Of a DNA stretch of 64,000 bases, positions 28,446 through 37,552 are shown piece by piece. The position numbers and the translations under genes are program-made. Within the stretch, counting starts at the first letter, position 1. Each line of letters starts with the position of its first letter. A model generated the notes under the pieces. That model saw only the letters and a list, made by a program, of their open reading frames with translations, was not told where the DNA came from and searched no databases. The stretch comes from Methylobacterium sp. PvR107 (GTDB taxonomy: Bacteria; Pseudomonadota; Alphaproteobacteria; Rhizobiales; Beijerinckiaceae), in the NCBI RefSeq assembly GCF_017833295.1, contig NZ_JAFIBW010000001.1, positions 1,240,001-1,304,000 on the forward strand, given 5' to 3'.

Positions 28446-29045
28446 TTTGCCCTGTCGCCTGACAGGCGGACCGCCGGCAGCCTGCCCGGCCCCGCGTGTC
28501 CCGTCCGAGAGCATGCGGGACCTCGGAACTCGTGCTACTTGAACCGATCGCCTGAAGGGACTGCGCCCTTCTCGTCTTCGAGCATGAGGGCCTTTCGCAC
28601 CCTGGGATCGATGCGACTTGGCTTGCGCAGCAGGTGGTTCAACTTGTACTTGAAAAGCCATCTCGGCGTGATGCGCGGACTGCCCAGCGCGCGGATCTTC
28701 GCGCACCAGTTACGCCCGCCCCCTACCGTATAGAGAACTCAGACCCGGAGCACATGGATCAGGACGTTGTCCGGCAGGTCGGGCGTCGCCACGGTGTCAA
28801 GGTAGATCTGGTTGACCGCCCGCGCTGCGGCATCGGCGCGGTCGACGGCGCCCTGCATCTTCGGCGTCGGAATGAACATGCCCGCGTTGTCGTCGATGCG
28901 GTGGTTGCAGGCCTCGACGGCAGCCACCGCGATCCTGCTTGCCCACTTGGCGATCCTGGTGAATCTACTAATGCCGACCGGTGGCAATGGGGACTTCAGG
29001 ATTTTCTCAGCGGGGGGCTGAGGGGTTGGGCCGTCTTCCGACGCA
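28446..29045. other. Decayed region with gene remnants
   Basis: A minus-strand frame ending at TAG 28535-28537 reads CAKIRALGSPRITPRWLFKY then KLNHLLRKPSRIDPRVRKAL; it looks like the C-terminus of a real basic protein but has no start, a stop codon lying just upstream near 28740. Another minus frame ending at 28739 (AARAVNQIYLDTVATPDLPD) is open for 100 codons without a good start. Neither can be assigned. Both are probably leftovers of genes cut by the IS21 insertion. Confidence 0.3.
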
Positions 29046-29672
29046 TCAATCCGCGTCCGTGCCCGACCCGTCTCGAAGCGTCTTTGCTGCCCCTTCACCG
29101 CAGAAAAGAAGCGTACGCAAGCGCTCCCGCCCCAACACCCGGCCGAGTTCGCGGAAGGCGACATAGGGGATCAGCGCTACAGCCATGATCAGAACTACTG
29201 ACGCAAATCCGCGAACGCCCCCGCCGCCGATCGTCGGCACACTCCCGGCCAACGTCTTTCCATGCCAGAGCCCGAGAGCCACTTCTTCTAGAGCGTAGGC
29301 GCACACCAGGAGCGCGGCAAATACGCACGATCGAGCTAGGATTGGATACGCCAGCGGTCGTCCCCGAAAAATAGGGAGGACATCAAGGCTCTCGCCCACG
29401 AGCATGATCTTGGCCAAGATCCAGGCATTGATAAAAGCCAGTCCGTAAAACCCGTACCCGATGCCGTGGCGCGACAGGACGATGTGCTCGTGAAGGATAA
29501 GCAGCCCAAAGACCACCCAGAGATAGCCGAAGATGCCGAGGATCCTCTTGGCCTCTGTGAGTATCCAATGCACGACCTGCCGTTTCCGGCCGCCAACATG
29601 ATCCGCAGCCTCCGACGGTGCAACGGCCGGGGCGGGTGAAGACGAAGGCTGCGGATTAATGGACGATGTCAA
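29046..29672 (-). CDS. Four-span inner-membrane protein, 208 aa
   Basis: A cytoplasmic Pro/Ser-rich N-terminus (about 35 residues) is followed by four hydrophobic spans: ILGIFGYLWVVFGLLILHEH, FYGLAFINAWILAKIMLV, SCVFAALLVCAYALEEVAL and FASVVLIMAVALIPYVAF. A cytoplasmic tail follows (RVLGRERLRTLLFCGEG). The TTG start at 29670-29672 overlaps the stop of the secreted-protein gene upstream by 2 bp (TTGA), so it is made by translational coupling. No family recognised; a membrane partner for the upstream small secreted protein is a reasonable guess. Confidence 0.65.
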   Translation of the reverse strand: MTSSINPQPSSSPAPAVAPSEAADHVGGRKRQVVHWILTEAKRILGIFGYLWVVFGLLILHEHIVLSRHGIGYGFYGLAFINAWILAKIMLVGESLDVLPIFRGRPLAYPILARSCVFAALLVCAYALEEVALGLWHGKTLAGSVPTIGGGGVRGFASVVLIMAVALIPYVAFRELGRVLGRERLRTLLFCGEGAAKTLRDGSGTDAD

Positions 29673-29941
29673 TAGCTATGCCCCATCCGTCGATCGTGCC
29701 GATCCATCCTCCGTTCCTGCCGGTTCACCCGCCGGTCCATCCTTCGCTCCTGCCGACCCATCCTTCTCTCGTGTCGACGCTCCATCCCGAGGGTCTGCGT
29801 TTTGAGAACCAAACCATCCGCCGCGCCAGACGCTTCGACCGCGGGTCCAGTATTGCTGAAGGGAGCAGCCTTCGCTCCAACGCCCAGTCCGAGCGCGAGC
29901 GCAGCAGCGATAAAGGCCCTTGTCAATTTCAGATACGGCAT
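29669..29941 (-). CDS. Small secreted protein with RRMxR repeats, DGLVxKT family
   Basis: The protein is 90 aa from the ATG at 29939-29941, with GGGAGAG before it. A signal peptide (ALALGLGVGAKAAP) is followed by PAVEASGAADGLVLKTQT, the block shared with the 19977-20204 protein. The last 45 residues are a cationic repeat of about seven residues (RRMGRQERRMDRRVNRQERR and on) ending in MGHSY. It is the first gene of a coupled pair with the membrane protein 29046-29672. Confidence 0.65.
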   Translation of the reverse strand: MPYLKLTRAFIAAALALGLGVGAKAAPFSNTGPAVEASGAADGLVLKTQTLGMERRHERRMGRQERRMDRRVNRQERRMDRHDRRMGHSY

Positions 29942-30210
29942 AGCTCTCTCCCTCATCTCATCAACGGCATCAGAAATGCCGCCATCATCCCATTCTCGCG
30001 GTTTCTCAGTGCGGCGCTTGATCGAAAGAGCCACGGCTTCCGGACGAACGAGGCTGTCGCAAAGCTTTTGTATTCCAGGCGTGTCGCAACGCGATCACGC
30101 CCGTTTTCACAGGGCTTTAGGCATACCTGCTCAACTTGGCGCTCAGTCATCGGAGCCCGGCCCATGATCCTGAATGGCTTATGCGACCTGCGCAGTGCAG
30201 AACGTGGCCA

Positions 30211-30432
30211 TCAGACCAGGAGCAGCGGGGTAAGTTTTAGTATCCACGTCGAAGCAGGCCGGTGCGCTCCGGGGCTGCGGTAGCGACGCACAAACGTCGC
30301 GCTCCCATCCTTCGCTTCCGCAACCGCAGCTGCCACCGGCAAGGATGCCAGCAGGGTCCGTCGGGACGCAACTCGCGGCAGAGAGGTCGCTGCGCCCGGT
30401 CGAGCGCTGGTCGCCGGAACAGGCGTTTCCAT
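30211..30432 (-). CDS. Possible small exported protein, 73 aa
   Basis: From the ATG at 30430-30432: METPVPATSARPG..., then a twin-arginine-like SRRTLLASLPVAAAVAEAKD. The mature end is short and basic (VRRYRSPGAHRP). The arrangement SRRxxLAxxP followed by Ala-rich sequence is seen in small Tat-type leaders, but the protein is too short to carry an obvious cofactor domain. It may be a remnant. Confidence 0.35.
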   Translation of the reverse strand: METPVPATSARPGAATSLPRVASRRTLLASLPVAAAVAEAKDGSATFVRRYRSPGAHRPASTWILKLTPLLLV

Positions 30433-30603
30433 TGCGGCACCACAGTCAATCAGTCGTAAAGTGCGGTGAACGATGGGCGATGATTTGAGCTGTGCCGGCC
30501 GTATAACGTAAAAGCCCAAGCTGCGCCCGGGTTTTTTGCGCTATCACTTGACTTCGGGAATAAGTTGGCTCGTTCTTGCGCGCGTCTCACGTAGGAGCGC
30601 CAC

Positions 30604-31170
30604 ATGAATGACAACATAGAAAGCCCGCAATATGATCACACGGAATTGACCGCCGATATCGTCGCCGCCTACGTATCGAACAACAGCGTTCCGGTTACGG
30701 AGCTTCCGGCCTTGATTTCCGGCGTCTACACGGCACTGTCCAGCCTCGGCCAAGTCGGCGCATCCGCAGCGCCGGCGGCCGAGAAGCTCACGCCCGTGCA
30801 GATCCGGAAGTCGATCGCGCCGGACGCGCTGATCAGCTTCATCGACGGTAAGCCATACAAGACCCTGAAGCGGCACTTGGGCAGGAACGGCATGACGATC
30901 GAGGAGTACCGGGCGCGCTACGGCCTCCCCCAGGACTACCCTTCGACGGCCGCGAGCTACTCGGCTCAGCGCTCTGCGTTGGCTAAAAGCGCCGGTCTTG
31001 GCCAGCAGCGCCGGAAGGCCGCTCCGAAGGCGGCTGCCGTCGCTGAGACCATCGCTGAAGCCCCGAAGACCCGCGGCCGGAAGAAGGCTGCTGAACCCGC
31101 TGCGAAGCGGGAAGGCCCGCAAGCCGAGAAAGGTGAGGCCAGCAGCTGCCGAGTGAGCCAACCTTCGTAG
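30604..31170 (+). CDS. MucR/Ros-family transcriptional regulator lacking zinc ligands
   Basis: A 188-aa protein; AGGAG lies before the ATG. Residues about 12-50 are the helical N-terminal oligomerisation region (LTADIVAAYVSNNSVPVTELP). The Ros-type DNA-binding domain follows: PDALISFIDGKPYKTLKRHL, then MTIEEYRARYGLPQDYP. In typical MucR/Ros the zinc is held by Cys, Asp and two His; here the Cys position is Ser (ISFID) and the last His position is Asn (GRNG). Zinc-free members exist in Mesorhizobium. The C-terminus is an unusual 60-residue Ala/Lys-rich, H1-like tail. It could silence AT-rich foreign DNA such as this island. Confidence 0.8.
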   Translation: MNDNIESPQYDHTELTADIVAAYVSNNSVPVTELPALISGVYTALSSLGQVGASAAPAAEKLTPVQIRKSIAPDALISFIDGKPYKTLKRHLGRNGMTIEEYRARYGLPQDYPSTAASYSAQRSALAKSAGLGQQRRKAAPKAAAVAETIAEAPKTRGRKKAAEPAAKREGPQAEKGEASSCRVSQPS

Positions 31171-31875
31171 GATTGCTACAGACGATAGGGGCCGGCCACA
31201 AAGGCCAGCCCTTGTCCGAGTTCGAGGCGGATCAGGCGCAGACGGCGAGCGCGGCGGCGCTCGGCGGTGTTTTCGGTCGCGGCATTACCACAGCCGGACA
31301 GGGCGGCGGATCATCGTCATCGTCCCGCCGGCCGGGACGGACGTACCAACGCAGGTTCGAGATTCGGCTCGGGCGTCGGCGAGCCGGGCCATGTTCATGG
31401 GGCCAAAGTCCGAGGAATGCGGCTCCACCGTCGACACGGATCATCCTCCCTGAAGTTGCGGGGCAGGGCACAAAACGGGGTGACACCCTCGTGGTCCCCG
31501 AGGCCGGCGAGGGTGTCTGTTCCGCAGCCGGCTGGGTGTGGGTTCGGGCGGCCTCAGGCAGCCTTAGCCTCGCCCTCGATCTGAGCGGACGCATTGTCTT
31601 GCCGGACAACGCCCTGCATGCCGCCAATTGCGAGGCGGCGAGGCTTGAGCGAGTGGGGGGCGTGTGCGACCGGGCCGGTGGGTATTCACCTCCAAGGGGT
31701 GCCACAGAGTGCACAGAAATCAGCCATCAGCCAAAACTGATTTTTGTTAGAGGTGCTCGGAATCAATGCCGCGCGCATTTGAATATTAAGCTGTAAACAG
31801 TATATGCCGCCGTATATGGTCAAGGTTAAAACACAATTCAGGTTCTTTATAGAGGGTTCATCAGGGGAGCGCCCA
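31171..31875. other. 700-bp stretch without a supported gene
   Basis: Several overlapping frames are open on both strands because of high GC, but none has a good ribosome site, signal peptide or recognisable motif. A 20-codon ORF (ATGTTCATGGGGCCAAAG...) lies near 31390. The last 120 bp (31740-31860) are AT-rich and form the leader of the next small gene. Confidence 0.4.
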
Positions 31876-32037
31876 ATGGAAATCCTAAACCCGATCACCG
31901 GTAAGCTCGTTACGATCGACGTGCCAAGGCCCATGGACAAGACCCGGCAGGAGCAGACGTGGCGCCTGCATAAGGTTAGTCGAAGCCAGCGAGCTGCTAG
32001 GCATTACCGCATCCGTTGGACCGTGACCTCCGGTTGA
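31876..32037 (+). CDS. Small ILNPxTGK-motif protein, 53 aa
   Basis: GGGAGCG lies before the ATG at 31876. The N-terminus MEILNPITGKLVTIDVPRP is closely matched by a second tiny gene on the island at 41261-41341 (ILNPLTGKIVELPRP). The rest is basic and helical (RQEQTWRLHKVSRSQRAARH). The shared block suggests a real but undescribed peptide family; the remainder may be a strain-specific extension. Confidence 0.45.
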   Translation: MEILNPITGKLVTIDVPRPMDKTRQEQTWRLHKVSRSQRAARHYRIRWTVTSG

Positions 32038-32177
32038 GAGTTCTACGGCTTTCGGGCTACCTGCGAATGGAATCTGCCGCCGCGCGGACGCGTCGGGATC
32101 GAAGACGGCTCGTCCGGCGTTCTCCCGGCCCGCGGCAGGAGGATTGCCATGGGTTTGCTCGCCGTCATGGTGTTTGT

Positions 32178-32351
32178 ATGCCCGTAGATGGTCGTGGCGG
32201 CCCTGGCGCTGCATGGGCACACCGAGTGATTGACCTGATCTTGCCTGTCCTGTTCTTGGGCGTGTCGCTCTACACCTGCTACGCGTGCCTTCATTGGCAT
32301 CACTCCTACTGGCCACTACACGAGACCGGCTACCAAATCGATCAACAGTGA
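32178..32351 (+). CDS. Possible small membrane protein, 57 aa
   Basis: From the ATG at 32178 a polar start is followed by one membrane span (VIDLILPVLFLGVSLYTCYA) and a His/Trp-rich end (CLHWHHSYWPLHETGY). The ribosome site is weak; the frame is open further upstream to a TTG at 32016. The span and aromatic end look real, the start is a guess. Confidence 0.35.
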   Translation: MPVDGRGGPGAAWAHRVIDLILPVLFLGVSLYTCYACLHWHHSYWPLHETGYQIDQQ

Positions 32352-32562
32352 CCGCCAGCTTGGGGCGGTGATCAAGTCCGGGCTGCAGCTGGGCATCGAG
32401 CGCAAGCTAAGCTTGGACGGGACGAGCCGTAGCGCGCATGAAGAAGCCCGCCGCGGCGGACCGGGCGCGCTGCTCTCTCAAGGCCGCCGGCGGGAGTATC
32501 ACCACGACTGCGGGCGGGCTTACGATCCACTTCGGCGCGATCGTCCGGTGTGAGATGTCTGG

Positions 32563-33058
32563 CTACGGCAACTTGATGAGCTGCATCCCGCCATCGACAA
32601 TGAAGCGCTCGATCCGCGGGCAGAGGTCGAGGAACCGGCGGTATTCCAAATCACTGCAGAAGCCCATGACGCGCTCGACGCCCGCGCGGTTGTACCAACG
32701 CGGGCGACGATCACGATGTCGCCGGCCGCTGGGAAATGCTCGATGTAGGCTGGATAAACATCTGCGTCTTCTGCCGGTCCGATGGTGCCGGCAGCGCGAC
32801 GACGCGGAACACGCGGGGACTGACCCGCTCGGTGAGGGCCTTGATCGTGCCGCCCTTGCTGGCGGCATCGCGTCCTTCGCACGCAACGATGATGCGGGCG
32901 CCGGTCCGCTTGACCCCGTCCTGCAAATGGCAGAGCTGCACTCAAAGATTGTGCATCTCCCGCTCGTACTCCTTCCGCTTGAACTCCTTAGCGGCCCCGG
33001 CGTCGAGTGAACCCTCGTCGGGCTTGGCGGTCAGGATGAGCTGCTCGGCATCGTGCAT
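32563..33058 (-). pseudogene. ppk2: Polyphosphate kinase 2 pseudogene
   Basis: Pieces of PPK2 lie in three frames in correct order: EFKRKEYEREMHNL, then GARIIVACEGRDAASKGGTI (the Walker A-type G-R-D-x-A-x-KGG loop) and TERVSPRVFRVVALPAPSDR, then YIEHFPAAGDIVIV, then WYNRAGVERVMGFCSDLEYR ending at IKLP. At least three indels and a 3' truncation have destroyed it. An intact PPK2 would phosphorylate nucleotides with polyphosphate. Confidence 0.8.
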
Positions 33059-33473
33059 CGTCGTGCTCCGGGTGTGCCGGCGCTCCATCCTGACAGTTCC
33101 CGCGCGCGCCGCTTGATCAGATAGGACGGCCCCTCGGGTGAACTGCGTCCTGTCCTCGGCTCACTTGGGCAGATCTGGGCCGGCGCAGCCAGCATCAGCT
33201 TCAAATCTCTGTCGGGCAGTCGGAGAAAATGATGCCGGGAGACGACGCCGGCTCACTGACTGTGCGACAGAATGATCGCGTCATCGGTGACGATGCGTTT
33301 ATTGGATAGAACTTCTTCCAGATACGTGGTTAGTCGGATGTTTAGTTGTCAGGCGAGACCTGTTGTACGTTAGGGAGATTAAAGCTGCAGAAAATCCACG
33401 CTGATCTCGGGGACTGCTGAGTTTTCAGCCGTCGGCGTGGTATCGTCGGCCTTCCGCAGTGGAGGACACCTCC

Positions 33474-33725
33474 ATGATCCGATTTGCTATCGCACTCGTG
33501 TTCCTAGCCACCCCGGCGCTTGCAGCTCCCGCGCGTAGGCAGCCGACTCCCGCCACGGTGCAGCAGGGCAGCGATCCGGCTAATCCCGCCAGCACGGACG
33601 GGATGGCTGAAGCAGCTGAGAAGGAACAGGCTCGGGGCACGATGCAAAAGGAGCTCGACGCGCGACAAAAGGCGATGGACGCGCGGACGAAGAGGACGAT
33701 CGGCAGCATCTGCAGGGGATGCTGA
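33474..33725 (+). CDS. Secreted helical hypothetical protein, 83 aa
   Basis: A signal peptide (FAIALVFLATPALAAP) is followed by a Pro/Thr linker and then a charged helix (MAEAAEKEQARGTMQKELDA, then RQKAMDARTKRTI) ending in ICRGC. GGAGG lies upstream. The CxxxC-free end ICRGC could bind a metal or anchor a disulfide. Function unknown. Confidence 0.55.
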   Translation: MIRFAIALVFLATPALAAPARRQPTPATVQQGSDPANPASTDGMAEAAEKEQARGTMQKELDARQKAMDARTKRTIGSICRGC

Positions 33726-34241
33726 GCGACTCATGCTGTTCTCGAGGTGCCGAACCTGCGGCAGCTGGATCGATACAAACGCGCGGATCTGCACGACATT
33801 TGGTGCCCTGATTGGGGTAGATATGCGCTCGAGCGCTTAGCCAGCCTCTGAAGTGCTCAGCTTCAGCGCCGCGCTCGTAGGCGCCTTCGTGGTATTCCTG
33901 GTTCCGAAGTGGCTGGCGGCCCTGCTGTAGCGCCACTGACCTACTCGCTGATTGCTGAATGATTTTCACATCCCGATGTTCGGGTAGGATGCCCTGACCT
34001 TCAGGATAGGTCCCGATCAAGTGCCGTCCTGGTGCTCTCGGTCTCGGCATAGAGGCGGGCGAGGGACCGACAGACGCGTATTGCCTCATGCGGGGCTACA
34101 CGGTGGTTTGTGACAAGCCGCTGAGCATGCGGTCCGTGTACGTCGTCGACGAGTGCAAGCCGCTTCAGGAGGCAGCTCCGTGACGGACTGGCTCGCCGGC
34201 CAGGGCTACGTGCGGCACCGTGAAGGTCCCGGAGGGGACTG
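33726..34241. other. No supported gene
   Basis: A GTG-started 25-codon hydrophobic frame near 33854-33931 (FSAALVGAFVVFLVPKWLAA) resembles a one-span peptide but lacks a ribosome site. Other open frames are on the wrong strand for any recognisable product. Confidence 0.35.
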
Positions 34242-34553
34242 ATGCGCCTGACTGTTCCGACGTTGATGTTGTCCCTCGTGGGATCCGCAGCGCATGCGGA
34301 TCCTGCGAATTCGCCTCAAGATCTCTGTGAGGCTCTGGGCGCCAGTGCGCGGCATGCCAAGGCGGCACCCGAAGCGACAGGATCTGAAATCATCGTCCTT
34401 TTCACGCTCAAGCGCGACGGTACTGTTCAAGGCAAACCGAGGATTACGTACTCACGGCTGATCGGCGACAATGTCGACCAACAGGCATTCATCGCCGCAT
34501 CGCTTTCGGCATTAGCCAGCTGCTTCCCGCTTCCGATAACTTCGGTTGAGTAG
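34242..34553 (+). CDS. Secreted TonB-C-terminal-like protein, 103 aa
   Basis: GGAGGGG lies before the ATG. A signal peptide (TVPTLMLSLVGSAAHADP) comes before a small domain with IIVLFTLKRDGTVQGKPRIT and a helix QQAFIAASLSALASCFPLP. The order strand-R-DG-x-V, then DxxAxxAA-x-ALxxCxPxP, is that of the TonB/TolA C-terminal fold, here free-standing. It may be an orphan periplasmic domain that contacts an outer-membrane partner. Confidence 0.6.
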   Translation: MRLTVPTLMLSLVGSAAHADPANSPQDLCEALGASARHAKAAPEATGSEIIVLFTLKRDGTVQGKPRITYSRLIGDNVDQQAFIAASLSALASCFPLPITSVE

Positions 34554-34675
34554 GGTCATAGCCGGTTGACCGATCAGGCTTCGGCTCGTCAGCGGGTCGC
34601 GTGGTGCATGAGAGGCTCTAACTACCCGCCTCCTCGAGGAAGCGGCGCCGAAGGTGGAGCGTCCGTGGGAGGAAG

Positions 34676-34918
34676 CTACAGACCTTGTGCGAGAGCTTCG
34701 CGAGCGATGCTGCTAATTAGAGCGTCTCGCTTGGCCTGCCGAATGACGATGCGGGCGGCAGTTCGGGCATTGGCGGCCCGAAACTCGTCTCTCGGCGCTC
34801 CGTCGCGCAGCGCACGCCATGCCAGCTTGCGGAACCAGTTCGCATTCGCCACGGCAATGCACCGTCGCTCGGCGTAGCGGTTTCCATTGCTCCGTTCCGG
34901 AACAGCCAGCGTTAGCAT
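34676..34918 (-). CDS. Possible small basic helical protein, 80 aa
   Basis: From the ATG at 34916-34918 the protein is strongly helical and basic (ANANWFRKLAWRALRDGAPR, then ARTAARIVIRQAKRDALISS). No motif is recognised. It could bind nucleic acid or be a chance frame; codon use is compatible with coding. Confidence 0.35.
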   Translation of the reverse strand: MLTLAVPERSNGNRYAERRCIAVANANWFRKLAWRALRDGAPRDEFRAANARTAARIVIRQAKRDALISSIAREALAQGL

Positions 34919-35108
34919 GGTTTCGACCACCAAGAAGGGACGAGTAGCACCTGTTCGGCACCGAAACAACAAGATACATCGTTTCCAATCGCTCGCAATA
35001 CTGTTATTCCTGAGATGCCATGAATTTTCGATCGGAGCGCTTTGCGGTCGAAGGGCATTCGAAGCTGCGCAGCCTCGACACCCGCGCACCGGCGGCTATC
35101 TTGACGGG

Positions 35109-35360
35109 ATGAGGTGCACCCTGACTGCCTCTGCGTTGCTCTTTGCCGTTGGCTCAGTAGCGCCGGCTGCTCAAGGCGGAGCCATACCGACGCGGCAATG
35201 CACTCCGGCCTACGTGGCCAAGTGGTCTGTCGACAAAGAGGCGGCTCTGAGCAACCCGCCGAAGCGGCCATGTTGGATGTGGACAGAAGCAGGCGCGCAC
35301 GTCTGTTATCAAGGAGGTTGCGTGCAGGCCCACGTGTACCTCAACAGAAGGCAGCCCTGA
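35109..35360 (+). CDS. Secreted cysteine-containing protein, 83 aa
   Basis: A signal peptide (TASALLFAVGSVAPAAQGGA) is followed by a 60-residue mature part with four cysteines (RQCTPAYVAK, RPCWMW, VCYQGGC). Two disulfides are likely. No family recognised. The start lacks a strong ribosome site. Confidence 0.5.
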   Translation: MRCTLTASALLFAVGSVAPAAQGGAIPTRQCTPAYVAKWSVDKEAALSNPPKRPCWMWTEAGAHVCYQGGCVQAHVYLNRRQP

Positions 35361-35828
35361 GTTCTCACGCCGGCCCACAGTTCGCCGCCATTGCGAAAGT
35401 GCGCCGACACCGTCACCAACTACACGTTCGCCAGCGCCAGTCTGCGGCCTCGCCACCTCTGCCCAGGCGGCTATCCTGCCGGGATGAGCGGACGCTTATT
35501 CGACTGGCGGGGATGGCTTTTCAGAACACCTTGTTAATGCCGCTGAAGCAGCGGACAGCCGTCGCCCGCGTGGCGAGGTGAGTGTATTGTGCGGTTCTTG
35601 TAGGAGCCTAACAAAGATACCCTTGATCGGAAGAGACAATACTCAGCGCATCTGAGCTTTCGCGGCAGGTGCACTTTAAAAAGGGGATTGATAAGCTGCG
35701 CCTATGAGCTCAGCGCAACCCGCCGCGATAGAGCTGCACGTGATTGAGTGTCCCGCTATTCAGTAGTCGCGGGTCGACAAAAATAATGATGCGTTCTATT
35801 TTTCTCGTTTCAGGTCTGCAGGTCGCGC
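35361..35828. other. No supported gene
   Basis: Nothing with a credible start or motif is seen on either strand. The last 130 bp are AT-rich and probably hold the promoter of the acetyltransferase. Confidence 0.4.
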
Positions 35829-36350
35829 ATGGATGATCTTTCGCACTACGTCGCCGTTGAGCGTATGCGAGACAGCCGGCCACTGGAAATCCGCGCGCTG
35901 CGGCCGGACGATCGGGAAAGGCTGCTGAGTGCCGTCGAACATACAAGTGCGCAGTCGCTCTACCGCCGCTTCTTCGGCGCGAAGCGCCAATTCACCGACA
36001 AGGAGATCGAGTTCTTCCTAGACGTCGACTTCACGAGCCATGTGGCTTTGGTCGCGGTTGCGGAAGAGGCCGGCGAACGCGTGATCGTCGGCGGCGCTCG
36101 TTATATCGTGACCCAGTTCGGCCAAGCCGAGATGGCGTTCACTGTGGTAGACCGGTATCAGGGTCAGGGCATCGGTGCCGTGCTGATGCGGCACCTCATT
36201 GGTCTCGTCCGGAAGAGCGGGCTGGCCGAACTGACAGCGGAGGTTCTGCCGGACAACGCCCCTATGCTGAAGCTGTTCGAGCGGTGCGGACTACCCCTGA
36301 ACATGAGGCGCGAGGCCTCGGCCTTCCACGTAGCTCTTCAGCTTACTTGA
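35829..36350 (+). CDS. GNAT-family N-acetyltransferase
   Basis: A 173-aa single GNAT domain. The acyl-CoA binding motif is RYQGQGIGAVLMRHL (about 109-123), preceded by the beta-4 strand EMAFTVVD and followed by LTAEVLPDNAPMLKLFERCG. The N-terminus IRALRPDDRERLLSAVEHTS and SLYRRFFG resembles the regulatory GNAT domains fused to acyl-CoA synthetase-like proteins (Pat type). It probably acetylates a protein or small molecule; the target is unknown. Confidence 0.85.
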   Translation: MDDLSHYVAVERMRDSRPLEIRALRPDDRERLLSAVEHTSAQSLYRRFFGAKRQFTDKEIEFFLDVDFTSHVALVAVAEEAGERVIVGGARYIVTQFGQAEMAFTVVDRYQGQGIGAVLMRHLIGLVRKSGLAELTAEVLPDNAPMLKLFERCGLPLNMRREASAFHVALQLT

Positions 36351-36632
36351 GCGCGCATCCGCGCATTGCGTCGCTCTCCGCGGAGGGCGGAGGGCGCCAG
36401 CGACGATGCACCTGCCCGTAAGTGCCGGATGTGAGCTGTTCTACGCGTCGGCCAAATTACGATTGCTTCAGTTGTTGAACTGGGCAAGCAGCGGTTGCCG
36501 TGATTACTGAATCGGCAGATTGAAAGCAGTCACCGCGTAATCTGCTGCGGTAGCCAGGAACGCGGAGGCGAACAGCTCCGTCTCTGAAAACTTGGTAACT
36601 GGATCGCCGAAAAGCCGCTGCGGGTGCGCCCA

Positions 36633-37271
36633 CTATTCGAGGCTGACCTCGTCCGCACCGAACTCATAGGGTGCATATGCTGAGTGTCGGTAGGATGGGC
36701 CGACCGGAACGCGGGTGTAATAGCCGTGAACGGGTTCCGCCTGCATCTGCAACCCTGCGGGCACAGCACCATAATCATAATGCCGCCGATGTGATACCGT
36801 CCTAAAGCCACGTGCTCTATGGCTGACAACCAATGGATCATTACCTCCTATTGTGATCCGTGCGCTTCCTGAGCCCTCAGTTTCGATGATGCTGAATAGT
36901 GCTGCAGCATTTGAGGGGGATAAGCGAACACATCCGTGCGACGCCGCCCGGCCGAGCTGTCTGACGTGCCGAGTGCCATGGATCGCATGCCCGACCGATG
37001 TGAAGAAGACGGCATGAGGCATCGGTGCATTGTCGTACTTGCGAGAAAAGTACACCTTTTCCAGCCGCAAGGCCCTGAATGATCCGTTTGGGGTTCTGTG
37101 TCCCGGTAATCCGGTTGACACTGGCCAGTGATAGAGAGGCTGCCCATCAACGGAGACAGCCATCTGTTGGCTGGTTTGATCGATCCTAATGCGGACCTCG
37201 GCCACAGCTGGGAGGGAGAACACCGCCGTCAGCAACGAGCCCGACAATGTAGCGAGCGAACGGGAGCGCAT
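36633..37271 (-). CDS. L,D-transpeptidase (YkuD family), exported
   Basis: A 212-aa periplasmic enzyme. Signal peptide 1-24 (LTAVFSLPAVAEV), then the YkuD domain: IDQTSQQMAVSVDGQPLYHW, VSTGLPGHRTPNGSF, His98 (HAIHGT) and the catalytic SHGCVRL with Cys114. It cross-links peptidoglycan 3-3 or attaches proteins to it. A Tyr/Pro-rich tail of about 50 residues follows the domain. GAGGGG lies before the ATG. Confidence 0.88.
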   Translation of the reverse strand: MRSRSLATLSGSLLTAVFSLPAVAEVRIRIDQTSQQMAVSVDGQPLYHWPVSTGLPGHRTPNGSFRALRLEKVYFSRKYDNAPMPHAVFFTSVGHAIHGTRHVRQLGRAASHGCVRLSPSNAAALFSIIETEGSGSARITIGGNDPLVVSHRARGFRTVSHRRHYDYGAVPAGLQMQAEPVHGYYTRVPVGPSYRHSAYAPYEFGADEVSLE

Positions 37272-37552
37272 GGTAACCCCTCAGGGGCGAGACGGCGAAG
37301 TCTTTAGAAATTACACGGTCGCACGCCTCAGGTTCCGTAATACGTGAAATTGTTTAGCTCGATGGAAGTGACGAGCGATCCAGGCGGGGTGGTCATAGCT
37401 GTTCTGGCGGTGCTCAGGTGGTTGATGCCAGCACTGGCGGCGAAGGCGGAACTCGCGTGTAGATAGGCGGGAAACCGGTACCTTTTCCCGGTAATTACCC
37501 ACCCCCTCATAAATTTCGAAAGGCCAATTGCATCAGTATGTTGGCATGCGAC

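Noticed and set aside
31232-31714. A 160-codon minus-strand frame in the gap after the MucR gene
   Set aside because: Low-complexity Arg/Pro/Ala composition, a DDDDD run from a GTC repeat, and no start signal; it looks like non-coding high-GC sequence.
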